A stretch of DNA of 64,000 nucleotides from Herbidospora cretacea (lineage in GTDB: Bacteria; Actinomycetota; Actinomycetes; Streptosporangiales; Streptosporangiaceae): the NCBI RefSeq assembly GCF_001570605.1, contig NZ_BBXG01000005.1:310001-374000 (forward strand), read 5' to 3'. Position numbers and translations under genes: made by a program. Of this stretch, positions 42,336 through 50,646 are shown in pieces. The notes under the pieces were generated by a model, which saw nothing but the letters and a program-made list of their open reading frames with translations, was not told the DNA's origin and made no database searches. The number at the start of each line of letters is the position of its first letter. Position 1 is the first letter of the stretch.

Positions 42336-42854
42336 TCAGCGTGGTCCCATCCGCATGATCAGCCGTTGGGCGCCATCTGGATGGAGGGCGACGGTCTGCC
42401 AGCCGCGCTGCCGGTAGAGGCCGATCGCGGCCTTCGCGCGGGCGTTGGTGATCAGCCAGCGCGGGCCCGGGGCGGGCGAGTTGATCACAGCGTCATGCAG
42501 GGCGCCGCCCACACCCCAGCCACGGTGGCCGGGGGTCACACACAGTTCCCGCAGGATGAAGTCGGCGCCGGTCGGCTGATGGAGCAGGGCGGCCAGGGAC
42601 GAACAGCGGTGGCCGTACCCGAACCCGATCAGCTCCTCCCCGGCGAAGGCGGCGGCAAGGGTGAAGCCGGGCCGGGAGCTGTCGGCCAACAGGCGGGAGG
42701 CCACGGTGCGGGCAACCGCGAGAGGCTCGTTCCAGGGCGGCCGGGTGAACACGGCCCCGCCCACGTCGGCGACGGATGGCAGCAGCGACCACAGGTCCGA
42801 CGACTTCACGTAGGCGATGACTGGGCGATGAGGCTCTGGGTGACCAGCGACCAC
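42336..42854 (-). CDS. Nur-linked GNAT acetyltransferase
   Basis: The protein has 172 residues from GTG 42854 (GGAGAAG just upstream; GTG 42893 is an alternative but lies against the Nur box). Motif A is clear: [20 protein letters not shown] (acetyl-CoA loop HRGWGVGG, near residue 105), followed by [20 protein letters not shown]. It is transcribed divergently from the RiPP operon under shared Nur boxes. It could acetylate the mature peptide (tailoring or self-protection), which is inference from wiring only. Confidence 0.75.
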   Translation of the reverse strand: MVAGHPEPHRPVIAYVKSSDLWSLLPSVADVGGAVFTRPPWNEPLAVARTVASRLLADSSRPGFTLAAAFAGEELIGFGYGHRCSSLAALLHQPTGADFILRELCVTPGHRGWGVGGALHDAVINSPAPGPRWLITNARAKAAIGLYRQRGWQTVALHPDGAQRLIMRMGPR

Positions 42855-42895
42855 GTCTTCTCCAGGTGACCGGGCGGGAGGCTTGCGCCTCACTA

Positions 42896-42912
42896 ATGCG
42901 AGTCTTTCGCAA
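42896..42912. promoter_or_regulatory. Nur box on the GNAT side of the divergent promoter
   Basis: ATGCGA-GTCTT-TCGCAA keeps the TGC/GCA cores at the correct N5 spacing, 42 bp upstream of the GNAT start and 109 bp from the RiPP precursor start. Confidence 0.65.
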
Positions 42913-42963
42913 TAACATAATTCAGGCAACAAGGGGTTGACCCACCCGAGGTGCCGACTTAGG

Positions 42964-42980
42964 TTGCGAATCGTTCGCAC
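42964..42980. promoter_or_regulatory. Nur box on the RiPP side of the divergent promoter
   Basis: TTGCGA-ATCGT-TCGCAC keeps the palindromic core at N5 spacing, followed immediately by another TTGCGA half-site (42981-42986). It lies 41 bp upstream of the precursor gene. Confidence 0.72.
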
Positions 42981-43020
42981 TTGCGAATGAACGGCAAGCA
43001 ATCTCGAAGGAGGACGGCCC

Positions 43021-43128
43021 ATGGCACATCCCACGTTCGAAGAGCTGGCCGAGTCGAGCGTGTGCATCCGCTCGCACACGCCCGCCGTGGACGAGGCGTT
43101 CACCTGGCACGAGGACGACGCCGAGTAG
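43021..43128 (+). CDS. Candidate RiPP precursor peptide
   Basis: The 35-residue ORF has a strong ribosome site (GAAGGAGG, 43006-43013) and is the first gene of the Nur-controlled operon. The N-terminal half (MAHPTFEELAESSV) looks like a short amphipathic leader. The rest (CIRSHTPAVDEAFTWHEDD, then AE) offers one Cys, Ser/Thr residues for azoline formation, two His and an acidic end for metal binding. A perfect hairpin follows, which would give extra precursor transcript. A YcaO enzyme with leader-binding region is next. The peptide resembles no precursor that I know; the cleavage site is not apparent. Confidence 0.72.
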   Translation: MAHPTFEELAESSVCIRSHTPAVDEAFTWHEDDAE

Positions 43129-43134
43129 TCCCCC

Positions 43135-43166
43135 GCGGGAGGCCGAGCTCGCAAGCGGCCTCCCGC
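43135..43166 (+). terminator. Intercistronic hairpin after the precursor gene
   Basis: GCGGGAGGCCG (43135-43145) pairs perfectly with CGGCCTCCCGC (43156-43166) across a 10-nt loop, 6 bp after the precursor stop. It probably attenuates read-through into the YcaO gene and so sets precursor stoichiometry. Confidence 0.78.
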
Positions 43167-43192
43167 ACCCCCGGCCACGGAGGATTCGAACG

Positions 43193-45106
43193 TTGTTACG
43201 TCTCACCCCTGGGCACCACCTGCATCCAGGCCCCGACGGGGTGTGGCGGCACCACGCTCCCGACGGCCGGGTGTCCCTCGTACGCGCCCCGGACGAGGTG
43301 ATGCGCGCTCTGGCCCGAGAGGAACTGCCCGACGACGAGGAGTTGCTCCGCGCCTTCGAGGAGCGCGGGCTGCTGGTCGCGGCGGCTCAGGACGACCCGT
43401 CCGGGATCGTGCATCTCGTCGGCGACGGGCCCATCGCGGATCAGGTGGAGAAGCTCCTCAATCCCCAGGTCAAGGTGGTGCGCGGGCCTCTCGGCGGCGC
43501 TCCCGACATGGTGGTGGCCTGCGCGGGCTGGTTGCCGGACGCCGAGTGGCTGGCGCTCGACCGGTGGTGCCTGGAGCGGGGCATCCTGTGGCATCGCTGC
43601 CACGCGGAGGGGCTGCGGTTCTTCGCGGGGCCGTGCGGGGTGCCCTACGCCGACGTCCGGGCGCGACGGCTGGCCGCCGCCGGGCTACCCGGGGAGCTCG
43701 TCGCTCACTGGGCCTATCTGGATTCCGGGGAGACGCCGCCGGTGCCGTGGCCCTCGGCGGGTGGGGTCGCGGTCGTGGCCGGGCTGATCGTCGCCGACGT
43801 GCTGGCCGTCTTGTCGGGGCGGACCGTCCCGGCCTGCCAGTACGAGTTCGACCCAGCCAACAACGAGATGATCCACCATCCGGTGCTGTCTTTGGCCGAA
43901 CCCTCCGGGACCTCTCTCGTCGACCCTCGCCTCGGGGTGATCACGAAGGTGGTGCGTGAGCCGAGTGCCGTGCCGTCGTGTGTGATCTACCGGGCGTTCG
44001 TGGCCGACACCCGGACCTTCGCGCCCTGGCCGGCCGATCGGGTCGCCGGAGGCGCGGCGCTCGAGGATCCGGCGCGGGCTCGGGCCGCCGCGATCGGGGA
44101 GGCGGTCGAGCGGTACTGCGGGAACGCGCCGCCGCAGGAGACCGTCCGGGCGGCTTATGTCGATCTGCCCGGTGCGGTCGATCCGCTGGAGTTCGCGCTC
44201 TACTCCCCCGATCAGTACGCGGCCAAAGGATTTCCCTTCGTTCCGATGACCCGCGAACTGGTGCAGGACTGGTCGCTCGGCCGGGATCTCGGCACTGGGG
44301 ATTCTGTGTACGTGCCCAGTGCGCTCGTGCTGCTCAACCGCAGGCGGGAGCCGTACACGAACTTTCAGATGAGCGCGGGGATCGCGGCGGGAAAGGGACG
44401 CGCGGCGGCCGAGAAGTCGGCGCTGAACGAGCTCTACGAGCGGGACGCGCTGACCACCTGGTGGATGCGCGGCGGCCCGGCCGGAGAGGTCAGGCTCGAC
44501 GGACCCGACGAGCTGGTCGGTGCGGTCGCCGCCGCGAAGGCCACGGGGCTCTCGGTCACGCTGCTCCGGATTCCCTCCGACTACGGGCGCGTCGTGGTCG
44601 GCGCGTTCGTCGAGGACGCCTTCCAGCGCATCGTCGGGTTCGGCGCAGCGTGCCGGGCGACGGCGGGTGAGGCGGCGGCGAAGGCGTTCACCGAGGCCTG
44701 CGTGTCCTACACCAACAGCATCGGGCTGCTCGACCCGGCGACCTACGAGACCGCCGATCACCCCTACCGGCCCTTTCGGAAGGACTGCGCCTACCGCGAC
44801 GACTTCCGCGCCGACTGGCACGACCTCACAGACCTGGAGCTGAACCTGCAGCTCTACCTCGACCCACGCATGCAGGGCGAGAACCTCGACCGGCTCCGGC
44901 ATCCGATGCAGATCACCTTGCCTGAACCGCTGCCCGAACCCCGTGCGATCTCCGTCGACCTGACCACGCCGGACATCCTCGGCACCGGTCTGCGGGTGGT
45001 GCGGGTGCTCGTTCCTGGCCTGTACGGCAACGCCCCGGCAGCCTTTCCTCTGCTCGGCGGCACCCGGCTGAGGCCGGTCGTCCTCGATCCTCTCCCTCTC
45101 GCCTAG
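43193..45106 (+). CDS. YcaO cyclodehydratase with N-terminal leader-binding/E1-like region
   Basis: The 637-residue protein starts at TTG 43193 (GGAGG 9 nt upstream). Residues ~1-225 resemble the truncated E1-like, precursor-recognising part of fused azoline synthases (SGIVHLVGDGPIADQVEKLL). Residues ~260-637 are a YcaO domain with ATP/Mg residues in AAIGEAVERYCG (near 300), EKSALNELYERDAL (near 408) and AGEAAAKAFTEACV (near 490). It ends in DPLPLA, a variant of the Pro-x-Pro tail of azoline-forming YcaOs. It should convert Cys/Ser/Thr of the precursor to azolines (or form a thioamide-type change) using ATP. Upstream hairpin limits its expression relative to the peptide. Confidence 0.87.
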   Translation: MLRLTPGHHLHPGPDGVWRHHAPDGRVSLVRAPDEVMRALAREELPDDEELLRAFEERGLLVAAAQDDPSGIVHLVGDGPIADQVEKLLNPQVKVVRGPLGGAPDMVVACAGWLPDAEWLALDRWCLERGILWHRCHAEGLRFFAGPCGVPYADVRARRLAAAGLPGELVAHWAYLDSGETPPVPWPSAGGVAVVAGLIVADVLAVLSGRTVPACQYEFDPANNEMIHHPVLSLAEPSGTSLVDPRLGVITKVVREPSAVPSCVIYRAFVADTRTFAPWPADRVAGGAALEDPARARAAAIGEAVERYCGNAPPQETVRAAYVDLPGAVDPLEFALYSPDQYAAKGFPFVPMTRELVQDWSLGRDLGTGDSVYVPSALVLLNRRREPYTNFQMSAGIAAGKGRAAAEKSALNELYERDALTTWWMRGGPAGEVRLDGPDELVGAVAAAKATGLSVTLLRIPSDYGRVVVGAFVEDAFQRIVGFGAACRATAGEAAAKAFTEACVSYTNSIGLLDPATYETADHPYRPFRKDCAYRDDFRADWHDLTDLELNLQLYLDPRMQGENLDRLRHPMQITLPEPLPEPRAISVDLTTPDILGTGLRVVRVLVPGLYGNAPAAFPLLGGTRLRPVVLDPLPLA

Positions 45107-45116
45107 GAGCTGTGAC

Positions 45117-46121
45117 ATGCGTGTGGGCCTGGCCCTCGGCTACCACGGAGAACCGATCTCGGAGCTGCTGCCCCTGGTCGAGCACGCCGACCGCATCGGC
45201 GTCGACTCGGTGTGGAGCGTCGAGGAGTACGGCGCGGACGGGGTGACGATCCTCGCCTACCTGGCCGCGAAGACCGAGAACATCAAGCTCGGCACCGGCA
45301 TCCTCCAGCTCGCCGGGCGCACCCCGGCCAACACCGCGATGACCGCGCTGACGCTCGACATCCTGTCGGAGGGCCGCCTGCTGCTCGGGCTGGGTGTGTC
45401 GGTGCCGTGGATCGTCGAGGGCTGGCACGGTTCGGAGTTCGGCAAGCCGGTCAAGCGGATGCGCGAGTACGTCGAGATCCTGCGCAAGGCCGTCGCCTGC
45501 GACGAGCGGGTGTCCTTCGAGGGCGAGTACTACCGCCTGCCCTTCTCCGACAGGTCCCGGCCGGTCAAGGCGCTGCTCGACCCTGTCCGGACCGTCATCC
45601 CCACCTACGTCGCCGGGATCGGGCCCGGCATGACCCGGCTGGCCGGGGAGGTCGCCGACGGGTGGCTGCCCGGTTTCTACTCCCCGGAGCGGGAGAAGGT
45701 CATGACCGCTCCGCTGGACGAGGGTCTCGGGCGGTCGGGCCGATCCGCGATCGACATCACCGTCATCACCCACGGTGCCATCACGAATGACGTGGCCAAG
45801 GCGCGGGACGAGCTGCGCCCTCTCTATGCCGCCTACATCGGCCCGGACATCCCGGGCGTCCGCAACACGTACTACGAGCTCGCCTGCGGGCTCGGGTTCG
45901 AGAAAGAAGCACATGTGATCCGCAAACACCACCGCGAGAAGAGGCGGGCCGAGGCCGTCGCCGCCGTCCCGGACCAGTTACTCGACGAGGTCGCCCTGCT
46001 CGGGCCGGCCGAGCGCATCCGTGACCGGGTGGCGGCCTGGAAGGAGTCGCGGGTGACCACGCTCGCGCTCATCACCCGCGACAAGGCCCTGCTCGACGTC
46101 GTGTGCGAGGCCGCGGCGTGA
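45117..46121 (+). CDS. LLM-class (F420/FMN) oxidoreductase
   Basis: The 334-residue TIM-barrel protein of the luciferase-like monooxygenase family shows ALGYHGEPISELLPLVEHAD near the N-terminus, IKLGTGILQLAGRTPANTAM (cofactor-binding strand), GRLLLGLGVSVPWIVEGWHG, and TYVAGIGPGMTRLAGEVADG. Actinomycete members often use F420. In this operon it is a good candidate for oxidising azolines to azoles or otherwise tailoring the YcaO product, the role played by an FMN dehydrogenase in classical azole pathways. RBS AGGAG is 8 nt upstream; its stop overlaps the next start (GTGA). Confidence 0.85.
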   Translation: MRVGLALGYHGEPISELLPLVEHADRIGVDSVWSVEEYGADGVTILAYLAAKTENIKLGTGILQLAGRTPANTAMTALTLDILSEGRLLLGLGVSVPWIVEGWHGSEFGKPVKRMREYVEILRKAVACDERVSFEGEYYRLPFSDRSRPVKALLDPVRTVIPTYVAGIGPGMTRLAGEVADGWLPGFYSPEREKVMTAPLDEGLGRSGRSAIDITVITHGAITNDVAKARDELRPLYAAYIGPDIPGVRNTYYELACGLGFEKEAHVIRKHHREKRRAEAVAAVPDQLLDEVALLGPAERIRDRVAAWKESRVTTLALITRDKALLDVVCEAAA

Positions 46122-47107
46122 GACGGCTCCTCGTTCTGGCCCTCCTGCTGACCGCGTGCGGGCAGACCACCCCGGCCGCCGCACCGGTCGAGCAGAAGGC
46201 CATCACGGTGCAGAACTGCGGACGGACGCTGACCTTCGACCAGCCACCAGCCAAGGTCGTTACCGGCTATCAGCCCTCGCTGGAAACCCTGCTCGCCCTC
46301 GGCCTCCAGGACAAGATCGTCGGGCGGACCGCGTTCGAGGAGAACGGCCCTGACGGCTTCCTGCCTGGCCAGAAGGCCTTCTATGACGCCATTCCGCAGA
46401 TCTCCGAGACGATCATGCTGCCGCAGAAGGAGGTCATGCTCGCCCAGGGCGCCGACTTCGTCATCGACAACGGGCAGAGCAGCTTCGACCCCGCCGGGGG
46501 CTACGCGACCGTCGACGAGCTCCAGACCGCCGGGGCGCCGGTGTTCGTGCTGGGGAACTGGTGCAGCCCCGAGGAGACGCTGAAGTCGACCGTCGAGCAG
46601 ACCTTCATCGACCTGCGGAATCTCGGGATCGTCTTCGGCGTCCAGGACCGGGCCGAGAAGCTGATCGCCGACCTCCAGGCCCAGCTCGCCGATGTCGAGA
46701 AGCGGGTGGCGGGGCGGCCGAAGGTGAAGGTCCTGGCCACCGACGGCGGCACCGGGCCTGTCACCGCCTACGGCGGCGCGGGCCTGATGAACCAGATGAT
46801 CGCGAAGGCCGGCGGCGAGAACGTCCTGGCCGCCACCCAGGCCGACTATTCCGAGTTCAGCGTCGAGCAGGTCGCCGCCGCGAACCCGGAGGCACTGTTG
46901 GTGATCGACTATGTGGTGTACGACGGCAAGGCGGCCCCCACGGCGGACAAGAAAGCCGCCGACGTGCTCGGGGTGGCGAAGAACAGCCCGGCAGCGACCG
47001 AGAAGCGCGTGTTGCCGATCCCCGCAGCGGCGGCGCATCCGGGGTACCGGAACATCCTGGCCATCGTCGAGATGGCCAAGTTCCTGCACCCAGACGCTTT
47101 CGTCTGA
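46118..47107 (+). CDS. FecB/BtuF-type metallophore-binding lipoprotein
   Basis: The protein has 329 residues from GTG 46118, coupled to the oxidoreductase. A short signal ends in LLLTACG (lipobox, acylated Cys near residue 13). The body is a periplasmic_binding_2 fold: NCGRTLTFDQPPAKVVTGYQ, then PSLETLLALGLQDKIVGRTA. This family binds ferric siderophores, haem or cobalamin. Here it should bind the metal-loaded product of the operon. No Met or Ala ATG fits the lipoprotein signal better than GTG 46118. Confidence 0.87.
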   Translation: MRRLLVLALLLTACGQTTPAAAPVEQKAITVQNCGRTLTFDQPPAKVVTGYQPSLETLLALGLQDKIVGRTAFEENGPDGFLPGQKAFYDAIPQISETIMLPQKEVMLAQGADFVIDNGQSSFDPAGGYATVDELQTAGAPVFVLGNWCSPEETLKSTVEQTFIDLRNLGIVFGVQDRAEKLIADLQAQLADVEKRVAGRPKVKVLATDGGTGPVTAYGGAGLMNQMIAKAGGENVLAATQADYSEFSVEQVAAANPEALLVIDYVVYDGKAAPTADKKAADVLGVAKNSPAATEKRVLPIPAAAAHPGYRNILAIVEMAKFLHPDAFV

Positions 47108-47154
47108 TGAAACCGATCATCGACAGGCCGACAAACGACGAGGCCGCCTTATGA
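47107..47154 (+). CDS. 15-residue micro-ORF linking binding protein and permease
   Basis: ATG 47107 shares its A with the TGA of the binding-protein gene, and the micro-ORF (MKPIIDRPTNDEAAL) ends in a TGA that overlaps the ATG of the permease (ATGA). It thus bridges exactly the gap between two coupled genes. It has no ribosome site of its own and may serve as a translation relay. A functional micropeptide is possible but unsupported. Confidence 0.45.
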   Translation: MKPIIDRPTNDEAAL

Positions 47155-48215
47155 CGGTGGCGCAGAAGGCGGCGAGCCAGCGCGTCTCCGTCTTCCGACG
47201 CAGGTCGACGTTCGGTCTGGTCCTCGGCCTGCTGGCCGCAGCCGTCGTGTTCTCCACCTGGCTGGCCGTCAGTATCGGCGCGGTTCAGGTCGGGCTGGCC
47301 GAGTGCTGGGGCATCGTCGCCAACCGGCTGTTCCCCGGGTCGGTCACCCCGTTCTGGACCCCGGTCCAGGAGCAGATCGTCTGGGACTTCCGGCTCCCCC
47401 GCGCGCTGCTGGCACTCCTGGTCGGGGCCGGGCTGTCGGTGGTCGGCGCGGTCCTCCAGGCGCTCGTGCGCAACCCGCTCGCCGACCCGTTCCTGCTCGG
47501 CATCTCCTCGGGCGCCTCGCTCGGCGCGGTGGCGGTGTTCGTGCTCGGGGCGTCCGCCCTAGGCGGGCTGTCGTTGTCGGCCGCCGCGTTCGGCGGGGCG
47601 CTGCTGGCGCTTGTTCTCGTGTACGTGCTGGCGCAACGCGGCGGCAGGCTCATCCCGTCGCGGCTGGTCCTGGCGGGGGTCGCGCTGCACTTCCTGTTCC
47701 AGGCGATCTATTCGTACATCCTCCAGCAGGCCCAGAGCGGCCGGGCCGCCCAGCAGGTGCTGTTCTGGCTGCTCGGATCGCTCGGCGGCGCGCGGTGGGA
47801 GATGCTCCCGATCCCGGCGATCGTGCTGGGTGCCGGCGTCGCCTACCTCCTGGTCCAGCACCGGCCCCTCAACGCCCTGGCCGCCGGGGAGGACACCGCG
47901 ACCTCGCTCGGCGTGAATGTGGGCGCCTTCCGGCTCCAGATGTTCGTGCTGACCTCGCTGCCCGTCGGCGTAATGGTCGCCACCAGCGGGGCCATCGCCT
48001 TCGTCGGCCTGATGGTGCCGCACGCCGCCCGGCTGCTCGTCGGGGCCGACCACCGCCGGGTGTTGCCGGTGTCGGCCCTGCTGGGAGCGGCGTTCCTCCA
48101 GCTCGTGGACATCGCGGCTCGGACTGTGGACGCGCCGCAGGAGCTCGCGCTGACCATCGTCACCGCCGTCTTCGGCGCGCCGTTCTTTCTGTGGCTGCTG
48201 CGGAGGCGGGCATGA
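47151..48215 (+). CDS. FecCD-type metallophore ABC permease
   Basis: The 354-residue protein has about ten membrane segments and the FecCD landmarks VWDFRLPRALLALLVGAGLS, VRNPLADPFLLGISSGASLG and AFVGLMVPHAARLLVGADHR. It forms the membrane channel of a siderophore/cobalamin-type importer. Only one permease gene is present, so it should act as a homodimer. ATG 47151 overlaps the micro-ORF stop; its own stop overlaps the ATPase start (ATGA). Confidence 0.92.
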   Translation: MTVAQKAASQRVSVFRRRSTFGLVLGLLAAAVVFSTWLAVSIGAVQVGLAECWGIVANRLFPGSVTPFWTPVQEQIVWDFRLPRALLALLVGAGLSVVGAVLQALVRNPLADPFLLGISSGASLGAVAVFVLGASALGGLSLSAAAFGGALLALVLVYVLAQRGGRLIPSRLVLAGVALHFLFQAIYSYILQQAQSGRAAQQVLFWLLGSLGGARWEMLPIPAIVLGAGVAYLLVQHRPLNALAAGEDTATSLGVNVGAFRLQMFVLTSLPVGVMVATSGAIAFVGLMVPHAARLLVGADHRRVLPVSALLGAAFLQLVDIAARTVDAPQELALTIVTAVFGAPFFLWLLRRRA

Positions 48216-48952
48216 GGCTGGTCCTGGACGGAGTGGCCGTCACCATCGACGGCACGCCGATCGTGCGCGAGGCCGACCTCATCGTCGAGCCGGGGAGTTT
48301 CGCGGCCTTGGTCGGCCCCAACGGCTGCGGGAAGTCGACGCTCCTGCGGACGATCTACCGGGCACTACGCCCGGCGGCCGGACTCATCTCGCTCAACGAC
48401 GAGGACCTCCGCAAGCTCAAGCACCGCGAGACCGCCCGCCGGATCGCGGTCGTCGCCCAGGAGTACCCCGCCGAACTCGACTTCACCGTCGAGGACGTCG
48501 TGCTCATGGGCCGCACCCCCCACAAACGCCCGCTCTCCCGCACCACCGGCGAGGACCTGCAACGCTGCGCCGAGGCGCTCGAACGGGTCTCGGCGACCGG
48601 CCTGGCGCGCAGGTCCTTCGTCACCCTGTCCGGCGGCGAGAAACAGCGGGTCCTGATCGCCCGCGCCCTCGCTCAGGAGAGCAGCCTGCTGCTGCTCGAC
48701 GAGCCGACCAACCATCTCGACATCCGCCATCAGCTCGACGTCCTGCACCTGGTCCGCGACCTGGGCCTGACCACGCTCGCCGCGCTGCACGACCTCAACC
48801 ACGCCCTGGAGTTCGCCGACCGGATCTACGTCATGGACACCGGCCGCGTCGTCGCCGACGAGCTCACCCCCGAGGTCATCGCGCGGGTCTTCGGCGTGCG
48901 CGCGGTGTCTCGCACCCAGTACGTCTTCGAACGGCTCAAGGAGGAGACATGA
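48212..48952 (+). CDS. FecE-type metallophore ABC ATPase
   Basis: The 246-residue ATPase has Walker A GPNGCGKSTLLRTIYRAL (near residue 34), signature LSGGEKQRVLIARAL and Walker B LLLLDEPTNHLDIRHQ, with the D-loop/H-loop LAALHDLNHALEFADRIYVM. It powers re-uptake of the chelate through the FecCD-type permease. Coupled by 4-bp overlaps on both sides. Confidence 0.93.
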   Translation: MRLVLDGVAVTIDGTPIVREADLIVEPGSFAALVGPNGCGKSTLLRTIYRALRPAAGLISLNDEDLRKLKHRETARRIAVVAQEYPAELDFTVEDVVLMGRTPHKRPLSRTTGEDLQRCAEALERVSATGLARRSFVTLSGGEKQRVLIARALAQESSLLLLDEPTNHLDIRHQLDVLHLVRDLGLTTLAALHDLNHALEFADRIYVMDTGRVVADELTPEVIARVFGVRAVSRTQYVFERLKEET

Positions 48953-50646
48953 TCGCGCGGCTGCTGTCCCCGGCGGTGCGCCTCAGGCTGGCCGCGCTGG
49001 TGGCGATCCTGCTGACCATCACGGCCACCTACGTGTTCCAGGGCGTGCTGATCGCCCACTCCCTGGCGGCGATCTTCGCCGGAGACGGCTTCCTGTGGCC
49101 GGTCATCGGGATCGCTCTCCTTCAGGTGGTGCGAAGCTGCGCACTAGCCGTGCGGGAGACGGCTTCGCTACGGACATCCGGGCTGGTCAAGGCCGAGCTC
49201 CGGGAACGCCTGGTGGCCAAGCTGCTGGTCCTCGGGCCTGGGTGGGCTCAGCGAGGTCGTACCGGAGCAACACAGACCTCGCTCGTCGATGGCATCGAGA
49301 CCGCCGACGCCTTCGTGGGCCGGTTCCTGCCGCAGGTGATCGCGGCGATCATCGGCGCGGTCGCGGTGACGGCGTACCTGTTCACCCTCGACATCGTCGT
49401 CGGGCTGGTGGTGCTGGGCTGCTCGATCCTGCTGCCGGTGCTGCCGCTGGTGTCCGAGACGGTGCTGCGCAGCCGCAACAAGGCGTGGTTCACCGCCTAC
49501 AAGGCCCTGTACTCCGAGAACCTCGACGCCCTCCAGGGCATGGTGACCCTGAAGGCGTTCAACGCCAGCCGCCGCCGGGGAACCGAACTCGCCACCCTGG
49601 CCGAGAAGTTCTGCACCGACTCCATCCGGCTCATGGCCGTGGTCGTCCTGTACGTCGGCGGTGTCGCCTTCGTCATCGCGACCGGCACCGCCGTGGCCAT
49701 CGGGGTAGGCGCCTACCGGCTGACGGCCGGAGAGATCACGGTCACCGAACTGCTGCTCATCCTGATGCTGACCGCCGAGTGCTTCCGCCCGCTGCGCGAC
49801 CTGGAGGCGGCCTACCACTCCAGCTACAACGCCATCCCGTCGCTGCGCGGAGTGCTGGAGGTGCTCGACGAACCCGTACAGGAAGCGGGAACCGACTCCG
49901 TCACCGGCCCCGCGCGGGTGACCTTCACCGACGTCACCTTCACCTATCGAGACCGCACCAGGCCCGCCCTAAGCGACTTCTCACTTGACGTCGCCCCGGG
50001 CGAACGGGTGGCGCTGGTCGGCAGATCGGGGGCCGGCAAGACCACGGTCGCCGCGCTGCTGCTGCGCTTCTTCGACACCAGCCAGGGGCGCATCTCCGTG
50101 AACGGCGTCGACATCCGTGATCTGCCGCTCGACCAGTTGCGCTCACTGGTGGCCGTGGTCTCCCAGGACACCTACCTCTTCCACGGCACCGTCCGGCACA
50201 ACCTGGCCCTCGGCCGCCCCGACGCCACCGACGCGGAGATCACCGAAGCCGCCACCGCCGCCCAAGCCCACGAGTTCATCACCGCCCTCCCTCAGGGCTA
50301 CGACACGATCGTCGGCGAACGCGGCCTGAAGCTGTCAGGTGGGGAACGCCAACGCATCGCCATCGCCCGCGCCCTGCTGAAAGACGCCCCGATCCTCGTG
50401 CTCGACGAGGCCACCTCCAGCGTCGACGCCGCCAACGAGGCCGCCATCCAGCTAGCGCTCGACACCCTGACCGGCGGCCGGACGACGCTGATGATCGCCC
50501 ACCGCCTGTCGACCGTGCGGAACGCCGACCGCGTGATCGTGATGTCCCAAGGCGAGGTGGTCGAGTCGGGCCACCACGACGACCTGCTCACCCAACGTGG
50601 TGCTTACGCCCGCTTGGTGGCCGCACAGGAAGGAGCAGCCCGATGA
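48949..50646 (+). CDS. ABC exporter half-transporter 1
   Basis: The 565-residue protein has an N-terminal transmembrane domain (about residues 10-290) and an ATPase domain with Walker A GRSGAGKTTVAALLLRFF (near residue 360), signature LSGGERQRIAIARALL and Walker B ILVLDEATSSVD. It pairs with the next gene as a heterodimeric exporter of the CydDC/MsbA type. In RiPP operons such pumps secrete the mature peptide. No peptidase C39 domain is present, so leader removal must be by another protease. Confidence 0.92.
   Translation: MIARLLSPAVRLRLAALVAILLTITATYVFQGVLIAHSLAAIFAGDGFLWPVIGIALLQVVRSCALAVRETASLRTSGLVKAELRERLVAKLLVLGPGWAQRGRTGATQTSLVDGIETADAFVGRFLPQVIAAIIGAVAVTAYLFTLDIVVGLVVLGCSILLPVLPLVSETVLRSRNKAWFTAYKALYSENLDALQGMVTLKAFNASRRRGTELATLAEKFCTDSIRLMAVVVLYVGGVAFVIATGTAVAIGVGAYRLTAGEITVTELLLILMLTAECFRPLRDLEAAYHSSYNAIPSLRGVLEVLDEPVQEAGTDSVTGPARVTFTDVTFTYRDRTRPALSDFSLDVAPGERVALVGRSGAGKTTVAALLLRFFDTSQGRISVNGVDIRDLPLDQLRSLVAVVSQDTYLFHGTVRHNLALGRPDATDAEITEAATAAQAHEFITALPQGYDTIVGERGLKLSGGERQRIAIARALLKDAPILVLDEATSSVDAANEAAIQLALDTLTGGRTTLMIAHRLSTVRNADRVIVMSQGEVVESGHHDDLLTQRGAYARLVAAQEGAAR

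Noticed and set aside
43193-45106. Bottromycin or thioamitide type pathway
   Set aside because: The precursor does not resemble the known precursors of those classes and the flanking genes (FecBCE importer, Nur boxes) differ.
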